A stretch of 64,000 nucleotides of DNA from Hymenobacter glacieicola (GTDB taxonomy: Bacteria > Bacteroidota > Bacteroidia > Cytophagales > Hymenobacteraceae). Below are positions 16,218-25,604 of this stretch, in pieces (positions within the stretch are counted from its first letter, which is position 1; every line of letters begins with the position of its first letter). A program made the translations under genes and the position numbers. The notes beneath the pieces were generated by a model. It had not been told where the DNA came from and ran no database searches. It saw nothing but the letters and a program-made list of their open reading frames with translations. The DNA lies in assembly GCF_014640315.1 (NCBI RefSeq), contig NZ_BMGS01000005.1:186001-250000 (forward strand), given 5' to 3'.

Positions 16218-17132
16218 ATGGATTTTGGCCGCCTTTCCGACCTGCGTTACGTTGATTTTCGCCTGTCCCCCGACCACCCCGAAACTCCGGTGGTACTGGC
16301 CCGGGCGCTGGCCGGGCAGCCGGCGCCTCCGGCCGTGTACGTGGGTTGCCCCATCTGGACCAATAAGGCCTGGCTGGGGAGCTACTTTCCCCTGGGCATC
16401 CGGGATGCCGACTACCTGCACCACTACGGGCGGCAGTTCAACAGTATAGAGCTGAATACCACCCACTACCGCATCCCCGACGCAACTACCGTGCGCCGCT
16501 GGCGGGAGGCCGTGCCCGCTACCTTCCGGTTTTGCCCCAAGCTTCCCCAAATCATCAGCCACGACCGGGCGCTGTATAATGCCGATGAGCTGACGTTGAG
16601 CTTCTGCCGGGCCATTGAAGGTCTGGGGTCCACGCTCGGCCACGCGTTTCTGCAGCTGCCGCCCACCTTCGGGCCGGAGCACCTGCCGCGGCTGGAGCGC
16701 TACCTCCTCGACTTTCCCGACTACGTGCCCCTGGCCGTGGAGCTGCGCCATCCGGCCTGGTTTGCCAATCAGGAGCTGCTGGCTTCGGTTACGGCCATGC
16801 TGGAGGCATTAAACAAGCCACTCGTAATCAGTGATGTAGCTGGCCGTCGCGACGCCCTGCACATGCGCCTGACCACGCCGGTAGCCTTCGTCCGGCTCAA
16901 TGGGCACGGGCTGGTTGACTCCGACTTTCGCCGCGCCGACGACTGGGCCGCGCGCATTGCCGGGTGGTTGGAAGCCGGGCTGCACACGGCTTATGTATTT
17001 GTTCATCAGAAAGATATTATGCACTCTCCTATTTGGGCCGAGCACTTCTTGCGCCGCCTGCACGAGCTGACGGGCATGGCCGTGCAGCCGCCCCGCGTGA
17101 TTCCGCAACCCGTGCAGGGCAGCTTGTTCTAA
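16218..17132 (+). CDS. DUF72 (YecE-like) protein
   Basis: 304 residues, TIM-barrel-like DUF72 family (PF01904). The core starts at VYVGCPIWTNKAWLGSYFP; NSIELNTTHYRIPD and FRFCPKLPQIISHDR are family landmarks, followed by LQLPPTFGPEHLPRLERYL, LAVELRHPAWF and AYVFVHQKDIMHSP. Bacteroidota members start with an MDFG-type leader like this one, which supports the ATG at 16218. Cytoplasmic, function not established; the fold and conserved acidic residues suggest an enzyme, perhaps metal-dependent. Transcribed alone with a strong terminator. Confidence 0.9.
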   Translation: MDFGRLSDLRYVDFRLSPDHPETPVVLARALAGQPAPPAVYVGCPIWTNKAWLGSYFPLGIRDADYLHHYGRQFNSIELNTTHYRIPDATTVRRWREAVPATFRFCPKLPQIISHDRALYNADELTLSFCRAIEGLGSTLGHAFLQLPPTFGPEHLPRLERYLLDFPDYVPLAVELRHPAWFANQELLASVTAMLEALNKPLVISDVAGRRDALHMRLTTPVAFVRLNGHGLVDSDFRRADDWAARIAGWLEAGLHTAYVFVHQKDIMHSPIWAEHFLRRLHELTGMAVQPPRVIPQPVQGSLF

Positions 17133-17133
17133 A

Positions 17134-17179
17134 AAGAAGCAGGGCCTTCAACTACTTGCTGTCGAAGGCCCTGCTTCTT
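17134..17179 (+). terminator. Terminator of the DUF72 gene
   Basis: A perfect 16-base stem (17134-17149 with 17164-17179) starting just after the stop codon. The A-rich and T-containing ends suit termination. Confidence 0.85.
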
Positions 17180-17333
17180 AAGCCCTACCTACAAAGCTTG
17201 ATTTGCTTGTCATTTTGAGCGGGAACGAAGAAGCTGGGTTACTCACGAGAGGCTAATCCAGATGTCTCGTCGGCACTTAAGGCACAGAATGCTCGGAATC
17301 ACGGCGAACGGGCGGATGAATTTCTGGGGTGTC

Positions 17334-18020
17334 CTACTTATTAGAAGTAAGCCGGCTCCCTAAGCTAAACTTAATGCCGATTTCAGGGGCAAAGCTGGTG
17401 CGGGTTCGGGAAGAGGCCGGGTTAAATCCTCCGGCGTAATAATACAGCCGCTCGCGGGCTAGTCCGGCGCCCACGTAGGCATCAAACAAGCCGTATTTCC
17501 CAATGCGGCGTTGCATGCCCCATAATAAGGTTAGGGTGGAGTAGCGGTAGGGCAAGCCGACCAGGTAGGAATTAAACAGCGAAGTACTTTGCAGGGCCAC
17601 GTAGTTGCCTACGAACGACCCCGCCACCCGGCCCTGGCGCTGGCGCTTTTCCTGACCGTAGTAATAGCGTAGGCCGGCATCAAAGCCAAAATCGCCCAGC
17701 ACGGAGGCGCGGGAACCATCGGAGCGGCGCGAGGGCCGGCCCAGGTTAAAGCCGCTGAAGGCGTTACCGTACACGGATACGGCCGGGCTAAGGTGATGCT
17801 CAGCCCCAAGTACCAACGGAACGGAAGGCCCTGAGTAACCACCCACCGAAAAGCCCCGGGTAACGCCGGTGCCAAGCTTTAGCAAGATGCCACTGCCTTG
17901 TGCCGTAGCCGACGTGGCTCTGGCCGCGGTATCGGGCGCCTGGGCGGCAGCCAGTTGCGTAGATAAACAGAACACACTAGCAGCCAGAATGCTGCGCATT
18001 ATGAAGGATGGCTTACGCAT
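17334..18020 (-). CDS. Predicted outer-membrane beta-barrel protein
   Basis: 228 residues. A signal peptide (MRKPSFIMRSILAASVFCLSTQLAAAQ; a second Met at residue 8 is an alternative start) is followed by beta-rich segments ending in aromatic residues: LLKLGTGVTRGFSVGGY, VSVYGNAFSGFNLG, FGFDAGLRYYYGQ, GNYVALQSTSLF, YSTLTLLWGMQRRIGKYGLFDAYVGAGLARERLYYY, FAPEIGIKFSLGSRL. It resembles other Bacteroidota barrel proteins of unknown function. Monocistronic. The region just downstream (17205-17330) looks like decayed intergenic repeat. Confidence 0.75.
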   Translation of the reverse strand: MRKPSFIMRSILAASVFCLSTQLAAAQAPDTAARATSATAQGSGILLKLGTGVTRGFSVGGYSGPSVPLVLGAEHHLSPAVSVYGNAFSGFNLGRPSRRSDGSRASVLGDFGFDAGLRYYYGQEKRQRQGRVAGSFVGNYVALQSTSLFNSYLVGLPYRYSTLTLLWGMQRRIGKYGLFDAYVGAGLARERLYYYAGGFNPASSRTRTSFAPEIGIKFSLGSRLTSNK

Positions 18021-18177
18021 AGGGTAGAAGTAGAGAGGGAATCAGCGGGAGGAGTTTCAGCCGTTGTTAATAGTTGCACGTAGCAGGGAATGAAGTAAAA
18101 AAGAAGGCGAAACCTCAACCATTCGCCCGGCAAAACCAGTACCTTCAAGTATGCCCCGCCGGGGCCTTTCCTGCCAT

Positions 18178-20292
18178 ATGAAATTTCTACCCTTCCTGTG
18201 TGTCGCCTCGGGGCTAAGCTGGCTGACCTTGTCCGCAACCGGACAATCGGCCGCTGCCCCGGCCGCCACTCCCCCCGATTCGGAAACGCACTGCCTGCTA
18301 GTACCCCTCGACCCCGCCGCCCGCGTGGCCCGCGTGCCCCTGATTGTAGAGGCGGAGGTGCTCGATGCGCAAGGCTTCCGGGCCGCCAACGGCCGTATTT
18401 ACACCCGCCATCAGCTGCGGGTATACAAGCAGCTGAAAGGCGCCGCGCCCGCTCAGCTCACCGTAGTAACCGAAGGCGGCACCGTCGGCCTCGACCGGCA
18501 GGCGCTCACCAACACCCTCGCGCTCAGCGTGGGCCAGCAGGGCGTCTTCTTCCTGGAAGCAGCATCTTTCCCGGGCGTGCCGGCCGGGGCTGAGTGGGCC
18601 GTGTACGCCAGCGAGCAAGGCTTTATCGAGTACGATTTGCGCACGGGCACCGCCGCCGAGCCCTTTCGCCGCTACCCGACCCTCACCCCGGCTTTCTACC
18701 AAACCGTGGCCGGCGCCGCCCCCCGGGAAATTACGCCCAACAAGGCCCTGCAAGCTGCCCTAACCCACCGGGCTACCCCGGCTGGAGCCGCCAAAGTGCT
18801 GGCGCCCGTAGTGGTGGGCCTGTCGCCAACCAGCCTGACGGCCGGTACCGGCGCGGTGCTCACCATCACCGGCACGGGCTTTGGGGCCGCGCGGGGTAGC
18901 GGTTCCGTGCAGTTCCGCAATGCCGATGACGGCGGGGCTACTTTTACCAGAGTTAACGACGACGATTACGTAAGCTGGTCCGACACCCAGATTCAGGTGC
19001 GCGTGCCTTCCTCCAGCGCCACGGGCAACCCCGCGGGCACCGGCCCGGTGCGGGTTACGGCAGCCGACCAGCTGGTAGTAACCAGCCTGCAATCAGTGCA
19101 GATTGTGTACGCGGCCTCCAATGTGCAGGACAACCGCACCCGGCAGCGCGTGGTGCCCGCCCACCGCGGCCAAAACGACAACGGGGGCATCTCGTTTCGG
19201 TTTGAAACCGCCTTCACGGCCAATACGGCGGCCAGTGCCGCCTGGCAACGGGCGTTGGCTACCTGGCGCTGCCAGACCGGCATCAACTGGGAAGTAGGAG
19301 CCCCCCGCACCAACCGCGGCGCTACTGACGATGGCGAAAACGCCGTGGGCTTTGATAGTGGCACGGAGCTACCCGCCAACGTGCTGGGCCGCACTACCAG
19401 CTACTACCGGGGCTGCTACCTGACCAATGGAAACGTAGTTTTCTACGTGGACGAGATAGATATGCAGTTTGATGACGCCACGAACTGGCAATTCGGACCA
19501 GGGAATCCGGCCACTTCACAAATCGACTTTGAGTCGGTGGCCGTGCATGAGTTGGGCCACGCCCAGCAGCTTTCCCACCTGATTCTGCCCAGCGCCGTGA
19601 TGCACTACGCCATTGCCCGCGGGCAGCGCAGCCGGGTGCTGGCCGCGGCCAGTGATATTGCCGGGGGACGTTACGTGCTGCGCACTAGAAGCTTTCAGCC
19701 GCCAATTTGTGAGGTAGGCGCCATGCTGCCGGCCCCGCTAACGCGCCAGAGCGCCAGCTTTGTGGCGGGCATTGGTACCACCGTGCAATGGTCGACCGAG
19801 AACGAATGTTTCCTGACTGGCTTTGTGGTGGAGCGGGCCTCGGCCGACACTACCGCCGGCTGGCGACAGGTAGGTACCGTAGCGGCGGGCTCGGCCACGG
19901 GTCAGTACCGCCTGCTTGATGCGCAGGCGCCGGCCGGCCTGAACTACTACCGCCTCCGCCTGCGCCGCCCCGATAACAGCCTAGACACTGCCGTGCCCGT
20001 TGGCGTCACCGACGATGCAACCGCCGTCAACACCCTCCAGATTTTCCCCAACCCCCTGACCGGCAATGGCACGGAGCTAAACCTGCAGTACATCGGCGCC
20101 ACGGGTGGTACGCTCACCGTCCGCTTCTACGATGCCGTGGGGCGCTACCTGGGAGGGTCGTTGGTTAACTATCAAACAGGGCTCAACCGGCTAAGGGTAC
20201 TACCCCCACCAATCCGCCAAGGCTACTACCTGGTGCGCTGGAACGACTCCAACGGCCCGAAAGGTATGGTTCCGCTGATAAAAATCGAGTAA
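18178..20292 (+). CDS. T9SS-exported metzincin-like metalloprotease with IPT/TIG domain
   Basis: Secreted protease, 704 residues from the ATG at 18178. Signal peptide to about residue 22; a domain of unknown type (about 35-190); an IPT/TIG Ig-like domain (about 210-305, LSPTSLTAGTGAVLTITGTGFG); a zinc protease domain with VAVHELGHAQQLSHL (about 455-469); a linker beta domain; and a C-terminal T9SS sorting domain (last 80 residues: IFPNPLTGNGTELNLQ, VRFYDAVGR, GYYLVRW). The zinc motif is HExxHxxQxxH: the Gly of the metzincin consensus HExxHxxGxxH is Gln, but all three His and the Glu are present. It should be carried through the outer membrane by T9SS and act at the surface. Matrixin- or archaemetzincin-like; the precise family is uncertain. 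Confidence 0.85.
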   Translation: MKFLPFLCVASGLSWLTLSATGQSAAAPAATPPDSETHCLLVPLDPAARVARVPLIVEAEVLDAQGFRAANGRIYTRHQLRVYKQLKGAAPAQLTVVTEGGTVGLDRQALTNTLALSVGQQGVFFLEAASFPGVPAGAEWAVYASEQGFIEYDLRTGTAAEPFRRYPTLTPAFYQTVAGAAPREITPNKALQAALTHRATPAGAAKVLAPVVVGLSPTSLTAGTGAVLTITGTGFGAARGSGSVQFRNADDGGATFTRVNDDDYVSWSDTQIQVRVPSSSATGNPAGTGPVRVTAADQLVVTSLQSVQIVYAASNVQDNRTRQRVVPAHRGQNDNGGISFRFETAFTANTAASAAWQRALATWRCQTGINWEVGAPRTNRGATDDGENAVGFDSGTELPANVLGRTTSYYRGCYLTNGNVVFYVDEIDMQFDDATNWQFGPGNPATSQIDFESVAVHELGHAQQLSHLILPSAVMHYAIARGQRSRVLAAASDIAGGRYVLRTRSFQPPICEVGAMLPAPLTRQSASFVAGIGTTVQWSTENECFLTGFVVERASADTTAGWRQVGTVAAGSATGQYRLLDAQAPAGLNYYRLRLRRPDNSLDTAVPVGVTDDATAVNTLQIFPNPLTGNGTELNLQYIGATGGTLTVRFYDAVGRYLGGSLVNYQTGLNRLRVLPPPIRQGYYLVRWNDSNGPKGMVPLIKIE

Positions 20293-20319
20293 TCAGCGCT
20301 CAGCATCCTAAGTGAATAA

Positions 20320-20368
20320 GCCGCCCGGCCAACTGTAGCAGCAAGGCTAGCACAGTTGGCCGGGCGGC
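20320..20368. terminator. Bidirectional terminator
   Basis: A perfect 17-base GC-rich stem (20320-20336 with 20352-20368) around a 15-base loop, between the convergent protease and KASIII genes. Confidence 0.82.
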
Positions 20369-20389
20369 TCAGTGAGAAGGAACCGCTAC

Positions 20390-21337
20390 TTACCGCTCCA
20401 GCAGCATGGCGCCGTAGGAGTAGCCCCCACCAAACACTGTCACGACTACTTTGTGGCCGGGCTGCAGCTGGGCCCAGGTATCAGCCAGGGCAATGGCCGC
20501 TCCGGCGCAACCTGTGTTACCTAGTTCTTCGATGTTGGAAACGGCCCGGTCTTCCGACAAGCCCAGCTGCTGCAGCACGTTTTTGGTGATGCGCAGGTTG
20601 GCCTGGTGCGGAATAAGGTAGGTAATGTCGCTGACCGACAAGTTGCTGCGCTCCATTATCTGCTGGGTAACGCGCGTCATGTAGGTGCAGGCGTGCAGGA
20701 ACACGTCTTTGCCGTGGGGCATCACAATGCCTTTTTCCACGGGCTTCAGGGTTACGGCATGGTCGGCCTTGCCCACGTTGCCGGCCCCGCCGGTTAGTAC
20801 GCTACGCACGTGCAGGTCAGCGGGGGCCAGGCGCTCCTTGGTGAGCAGCAGGGCCGCCGCGCCGTCGCCCCAGAGGTGGCCCGCTACGGTATCCTGCTCG
20901 TTGTTGTAGGCCGTGTTATGCTCGCTTACCACCACCAGGGCCCGGCTTGCTTTGCCCAGGGCAAAGTAGCCTTCCACAATTTCCACGGCGTTCAGCAAGG
21001 AAGAGCAGGCCGAGGAAATGCTGACCACCGGAATATCCGAGACGTTCAGCTCCCGCTGCACGGCATGGGCCACTGTATAAATCGTGTCGTGGGGCGTGTA
21101 GGTGCCGGCCACAATCAAGTCAACTGCCCCCGACGGGAAGGCCGTGGTTTGGGTGAGCACCCGGCGGGTAGCCTCTAGGGCCATGGTGTTGGTGTTTTCC
21201 CCCGCGGCGGCCTTGCGGCGGGCCCTAATGCCGGTACGCTCCGTAATCCACTCGTGTGAAAGGCCGTTTAGCCGCGTAAAATGGTCGTTTGTAATGACTT
21301 CGGCGGGCAGGTAAGCCGCCACCTGATGAATGTACAC
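20390..21337 (-). CDS. 3-oxoacyl-ACP synthase III family protein (FabH-like)
   Basis: Condensing enzyme of the KASIII thiolase fold, 315 residues from the GTG at 21337, which gives the normal VYIHQVAAYLP start; upstream in-frame GTG at 21388 would add a hydrophobic leader unlike the family. The triad is present: Cys in SSACSS (about 109), His in LIPHQANLRI (about 242), Asn in GNTGCAG (about 273). The usual FabH GNTSAAS loop reads GNTGCAG, and GGGYSYGAMLLE closes the protein. It is a lone gene, not in a fab cluster, so it may serve a special lipid or polyketide pathway instead of bulk fatty-acid initiation (inference). Confidence 0.9.
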   Translation of the reverse strand: MYIHQVAAYLPAEVITNDHFTRLNGLSHEWITERTGIRARRKAAAGENTNTMALEATRRVLTQTTAFPSGAVDLIVAGTYTPHDTIYTVAHAVQRELNVSDIPVVSISSACSSLLNAVEIVEGYFALGKASRALVVVSEHNTAYNNEQDTVAGHLWGDGAAALLLTKERLAPADLHVRSVLTGGAGNVGKADHAVTLKPVEKGIVMPHGKDVFLHACTYMTRVTQQIMERSNLSVSDITYLIPHQANLRITKNVLQQLGLSEDRAVSNIEELGNTGCAGAAIALADTWAQLQPGHKVVVTVFGGGYSYGAMLLER

Positions 21338-21498
21338 GGGTAGGAAAGCAGGGGTGAGGCAAAGCAGGAATAAGGCGGCAAGGTACACGCTTGTGCAGCA
21401 AGTTGCCGTCTTTTCCGGCTGCGGCCCGTACTTTGTGCACGCCTTGCTCGTTCAACGCGCACCAGCCGCTCAGGTTCAGTAGGCTCTCTTATAAGATT

Positions 21499-22077
21499 AT
21501 GATGTTCCTTTCTTCTCCTTACCCGGGGCGGGCAACGACGGCCGCTTTCGTGGTGGCGGGCACCTTGCTGGCCTCTTCTGCCTTTGCTCAAAAGTACCGC
21601 ACTGCCGCCGGCCTGCGCTTTAGCAAGAACAACTACGGTCTGACCGTACAGCAAAAAATCCTGGAGAAAACAACCCTGGAGGGCCTAGCCCTGGTCGGCT
21701 CGCGCGAGGTAAGCGCTACTCTGTTAGCCGAGCAGCACTTCGGCATTCTGGGGCCCAGCCTGAACTACTACTTCGGGGCGGGCGGCCACCTGGGCAACAA
21801 CAAGGACACGGGCGGCTTCGGGGGCCTCGATGCCCTGGCGGGAATCGAGTACAAGGTGGCTTTCACCCCGTTCGTACTCAGCCTCGATTTCAAACCCACC
21901 ATAGAGTTCAACTCCGACGATTGGGCGCGCTTTCCCACGGCTTTATCCGTGCGCTACATTCTGGTCAAGGAAAAGAACAACGGTCTGTTTAATGGCCTGT
22001 TCGGCGGCGACAAGGACAAGAAAAAAGTAAAGACCAAACAAAAAAGCAATTCCCGGCGCGGGCTATTCGACCTCTAG
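21499..22077 (+). CDS. Exported beta-strand protein of unknown function
   Basis: 192 residues from the first of two adjacent ATGs. The signal peptide is cut probably after SAFAQ (about 31). The body is beta-rich with outer-membrane-like strands (KYRTAAGLRFSKNNYGLTVQQ, GLALVGSREVSATLLAEQHF, LGPSLNYYFGAGGHLG, GGLDALAGIEYKVA, FVLSLDFKPTIEF, TALSVRYILV). An unusual Lys-rich tail (DKDKKKVKTKQKSNSRRG) follows, ending FDL. Divergent from the KASIII gene. Probably a small outer-membrane barrel; no recognised domain. A strong hairpin closes it. Confidence 0.75.
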   Translation: MMFLSSPYPGRATTAAFVVAGTLLASSAFAQKYRTAAGLRFSKNNYGLTVQQKILEKTTLEGLALVGSREVSATLLAEQHFGILGPSLNYYFGAGGHLGNNKDTGGFGGLDALAGIEYKVAFTPFVLSLDFKPTIEFNSDDWARFPTALSVRYILVKEKNNGLFNGLFGGDKDKKKVKTKQKSNSRRGLFDL

Positions 22078-22093
22078 CTTTCAGCCTGCACGC

Positions 22094-22167
22094 TAACCAA
22101 ACCAAAACCCTACCCCACCTGCTGGCCCCATGGCTCAAGCTAGTGGGGTAGGGTTTTGGTTTGGTTA
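22094..22167 (+). terminator. Long-stem terminator
   Basis: A perfect 25-base stem (22094-22118 with 22143-22167) around a 24-base loop. The rising arm ends in a T-rich stretch (gggttttggtttggtta). It lies 16 bases past the stop at 22077. Confidence 0.85.
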
Positions 22168-22634
22168 GATGCTGAATCTAGCGTCAACAGACCTGCGCTT
22201 TTATACTACGCACGATACCAGGTGCCGTGAGCAGCATCCTTTCCAAGGCCTCTAGCCGGTGACTTAGCAAAACGTGTCAAGGCTGGCCCCCTCGCGAAGT
22301 GGCTCTACCGCTTCGCTAGGTAAGTGCTAGGAGTGGCTGGTGGAAGGTCAGGGCGACATGTTCCCGCGTTGTTGCGCCCTGTTCATTCAGATAAAGGCTA
22401 AAAAAATCAGGTATTAATCGGGGTAAAAAATTTTGTTCTATAAAAAGATAAAAAGTTGATATTCTGAGGCAACGGGGCTGTTTAGTTTTTCGATGTCAAT
22501 ACAGCATCCTTGGAATAATGTAAACAGTCTTGTCTAATTAATACAATATAAAATCAAAATGTTGCAATAAATTATTTTATATCTACTTTTAGTAGTAGAA
22601 AAATACTGGCTTAGTTATACTAAATCATAACAAG
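22168..22634. other. Long AT-rich gene-free region before the PA14 protein
   Basis: About 470 bases with no coding sequence seen. The first half is GC-neutral and holds a small hairpin (22294-22316, gcgaagtgg/ccgcttcgc, one mismatch). From about 22380 it becomes strongly AT-rich with A/T runs. A short dyad, ttagt-tat-actaa (22611-22623), lies just before the start codon. It most likely carries an extended promoter and leader for the large surface protein. No riboswitch was recognised. Confidence 0.45.
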
Positions 22635-25511
22635 ATGAAATACTTCTCCTCTTCCTGCAGGCACTATTGGTTAGCGGTGCTGTTGTTTGGTTTGTGGTGG
22701 CTGCCTGCTAGTGATGCGCAGGCCCAATCTGGCAGTTGTTCCGGCTCTGACCCCGCTGGGCGGCCAGCAACTACCGGTTTGTACGCGGAGTACTTTAGCC
22801 GGTACTTTGCCGATGACACAGGGTTTTTCTCCGATAATGCCAATCCGGCCGGTTTGAGCCGGGTAGAGGCCCAAGTGAATTTCCCGACTGCAGCCAGTTT
22901 CGGCGACCTGCGACCTATTTCGGATGGCACGGCCCAGGATCCGGACCGCTACAGCCTGCGGCTGCGGGGTAGCATTGACCTGCCTACGGCCGGTAGCTAC
23001 ACCTTCTACCTTACCTCCGACGATGCGGCCTACCTCTGGCTCGACAACGAGGCAACCGTTATTCCGCCTAATCCGGATGCGGCCCTGATTGCTATTCGGG
23101 GCAGCCGCCCGGCCCTGACGCGCACCGCTACCATAACGCTGCCGGCGGGCCGCCACAACGTGCAGATTCTCTACGGCGACGACTGCTGCGAAAACGTGCT
23201 GGTGTGGGAATACGAAGGCCCCGGCATCGCGCGCCAGGTAGTGCCTTCCTCAGTGCTTTGCACGGGCCTGGTGCCGGTGCCTCCCGTGCCTCAGAGCATT
23301 AGCTATAGTCCGGCAGCCCGGGCCTTTCCGGCGGGTACTACCCTGAGTTCCGGAGCCCCCGTGGTACAGGCGGGAGGCGCGGCCCCAACGGGTTTTGCCA
23401 TTGCCAACGCGGCCTCACTACCCGCGGGCATCAGCATCAATAGCGCTACCGGTGTGCTGACGGCTAGCAGCAGCGTGCCCCAGGGTAGCTACGATGTGGC
23501 CGTGGCCGTTACCAATGCCAACGGCACCAGCACCTTCCGCAACGTATTCCGCTTTACCGTTACGGCACCCCTGCCCACGGGCTGTGGTGGCACTGACCCC
23601 GGCGGGCAGACCGCCGCAGCCGGCCTGTACTCCGAGTATTTCAGCGGCTTCTTTGATGATGATCCAGCTTTCTTTACGGGTCATACCCCCGGCCTGGTGC
23701 GCACCGACGCGCAAATAAACTTCCCCCTGGAAGACAGCTTCGGTAACCTGCTGCCCGTGGCCACCGGCTCCCAAACGGCTCCCGACAACTTCAGCCTGCG
23801 CCAGCGGGGTAGCCTTTACCTGGCCGCAACCGGCACCTATACCTTTTACCTAACCGCCGATGACGCCGCCTACCTCTGGCTCGACAACGCGGCCCTGGCC
23901 TCGCCGCTGGTGCTGGCAAACGCCACCATCAACAACGGCGGAATTCACTCCGCTAAAACCGTAGCCGTTACCTTGAAGCTCAGCGCGGGCCTGCACAACC
24001 TTGCCCTGCTCTACGGCGACAAAGGCGTGGGCAACACCTTGCAGCTGGAATACGAAAGCGCCGACCTGGGCCTGGCCCGGATGGTAGTGCCCAGCAACTT
24101 GTTCTGCACGTCGGTGCAGCCTCTGCTACCCCTGGCGGTAGCGCTTACCTATTCGCCCGCGACGTTGCGCGTGGCTACTGGCCGCAGCGGCACCTCCGTA
24201 GCGCCTACGGCCACCAGTGCCTCGGCCGTGGTGGAGTATCTGATAAGCAACGCGGCCGATTTGCCGGCCGGAATTACTATTAATGCAGCTACGGGCCAGC
24301 TTTCAGTTAGTGCGGGGGTAGCCGAAGGCAGCTACGCCGTGAGCGTGGCCGCCCGCAACTCCGGCGGAACGGCCGTGTTTGCCCAGGTACTTACCGTACA
24401 GGTAGTGGCTGCCGCCCCGGTAGGCTGCGCCGGCATAGATGCTAACAGCGCCGTGGCTACTTCCGGCCTGTTTGTGGAATATTTCCCGGGCTACTTCAAT
24501 GATGATCTGACCTTCTTCTCTTCCACGGCTGCCACGCGCACCAACCGCACGCAGGCCATTGATTTCAGCAGCGCCGCGAGCTGGAGCGAAATTACGGGGC
24601 AGCAGGACCCTGATGGGTTCAGTGCCCGGTTCCGGGGGCGGATTTTGGTGCCCACCACCGGTACCTACACCCTGCATCTGACCTCCGATGATGCCGCCTA
24701 CCTCTGGCTGGATAACGCGGCCCTGGCTTCGTCGCCCACCACGGGCACGGCCCTTATTAGCAATAGCGGCATCCACGAGGCCATTACCAAATCGGGGGTA
24801 GTAAATCTCACGGCCGGCCTACATGACATTCTGATTCTGTACGGCGAGGCCGTGGGGCCCAACGTGCTGCGCCTGGAGTACGAAAGTGCCGATGCCAACG
24901 TGCCGCGCCAACTCGTGTCGGCGGGCAGCCTCTGCACCACGCTCTCCAACGCGCCGCTGCCCGTTACCTTGCTTCGCTTCGGGGTACAGCCCAACAAAAT
25001 GGGGGTAGTAGCCAGCTGGGAAACGGCGCAGGAACTCAACAGCGCCACGTTTGTAGTGGAGCGCTCGGCCAACGGCCAGGTATTCGAGTCGATTGGCCGG
25101 GTGGCCGCGGCGGGCACTACCCAGCAGCGCCAAGTCTATAGCTTCACTGACCGCGCCCCGTTTGCCGGGCAGAACTATTACCGCCTGCGCCAGCTGGACA
25201 AGGACGGCACGGCCCACCTCTCGGGGGTAGTAAGCACGCAGTGGAACGCGGCGGCAAGCGGCCTGCAGCTCACTCTGTTCCCTAACCCCACGGCCACCGG
25301 TACCTGCACCGTGCGCCTGGAGCAAGCCACGGCCGCCGCTACCCAGCTGCAAGTCCTGGACCTGACCGGCCGTACGGTGTACAGCCACCAGCTGCCCGCT
25401 ACCAGCGCCACGGAGCATACTTTCTCTACCCGTCAGCTGCGCGCCGGAGTGTATGTGGTGCGCGTAACCTCGGCCCAGGGCACCGTGACCCAGCGGATAC
25501 AAGTCCAGTAA
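22635..25511 (+). CDS. T9SS-exported surface protein with three PA14 domains
   Basis: 958 residues. Signal peptide to about 31 (ASDAQAQ), then three PA14-like carbohydrate-binding domains (about 45-215, 315-495, 595-765), each with YFS.YF.DD..FF, a SYTFYLTSDDAAYLWLDN-type core and LLYGD. Two putative Ig/cadherin-like modules separate them (about 220-310 and 500-590, with ITINAATGQLS and EGSYAVSVAARNSGGT). The C-terminus has a linker fibronectin-like segment and a T9SS sorting domain (FPNPTATGTCTVRLEQ, VLDLTGRTVY, GVYVVRV). The repeats point to internal duplication of a PA14-Ig unit. Probably a cell-surface or secreted glycan-binding adhesin; no catalytic domain is seen. Confidence 0.9.
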   Translation: MKYFSSSCRHYWLAVLLFGLWWLPASDAQAQSGSCSGSDPAGRPATTGLYAEYFSRYFADDTGFFSDNANPAGLSRVEAQVNFPTAASFGDLRPISDGTAQDPDRYSLRLRGSIDLPTAGSYTFYLTSDDAAYLWLDNEATVIPPNPDAALIAIRGSRPALTRTATITLPAGRHNVQILYGDDCCENVLVWEYEGPGIARQVVPSSVLCTGLVPVPPVPQSISYSPAARAFPAGTTLSSGAPVVQAGGAAPTGFAIANAASLPAGISINSATGVLTASSSVPQGSYDVAVAVTNANGTSTFRNVFRFTVTAPLPTGCGGTDPGGQTAAAGLYSEYFSGFFDDDPAFFTGHTPGLVRTDAQINFPLEDSFGNLLPVATGSQTAPDNFSLRQRGSLYLAATGTYTFYLTADDAAYLWLDNAALASPLVLANATINNGGIHSAKTVAVTLKLSAGLHNLALLYGDKGVGNTLQLEYESADLGLARMVVPSNLFCTSVQPLLPLAVALTYSPATLRVATGRSGTSVAPTATSASAVVEYLISNAADLPAGITINAATGQLSVSAGVAEGSYAVSVAARNSGGTAVFAQVLTVQVVAAAPVGCAGIDANSAVATSGLFVEYFPGYFNDDLTFFSSTAATRTNRTQAIDFSSAASWSEITGQQDPDGFSARFRGRILVPTTGTYTLHLTSDDAAYLWLDNAALASSPTTGTALISNSGIHEAITKSGVVNLTAGLHDILILYGEAVGPNVLRLEYESADANVPRQLVSAGSLCTTLSNAPLPVTLLRFGVQPNKMGVVASWETAQELNSATFVVERSANGQVFESIGRVAAAGTTQQRQVYSFTDRAPFAGQNYYRLRQLDKDGTAHLSGVVSTQWNAAASGLQLTLFPNPTATGTCTVRLEQATAAATQLQVLDLTGRTVYSHQLPATSATEHTFSTRQLRAGVYVVRVTSAQGTVTQRIQVQ

Positions 25512-25545
25512 GTTTTTGCCAGGGCAGGTAACTTGCCTGCTTATA

Positions 25546-25586
25546 ACGCACAAGGTCCCGGCTGCTGCAGCCGGGACCTTGTGCGT
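25546..25586. terminator. Bidirectional terminator
   Basis: A perfect 18-base stem (25546-25563 with 25569-25586) with a 5-base loop between convergent genes. Confidence 0.85.
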
Positions 25587-25604
25587 TGTAGGTAGTACCG
25601 AAGG

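Noticed and set aside
17205..17330. Possible further copy of the tgtcat-type intergenic repeat
   Set aside because: Only short matches (gtcatt, ccagatgtctcg) remain and no two arms can be paired with confidence.
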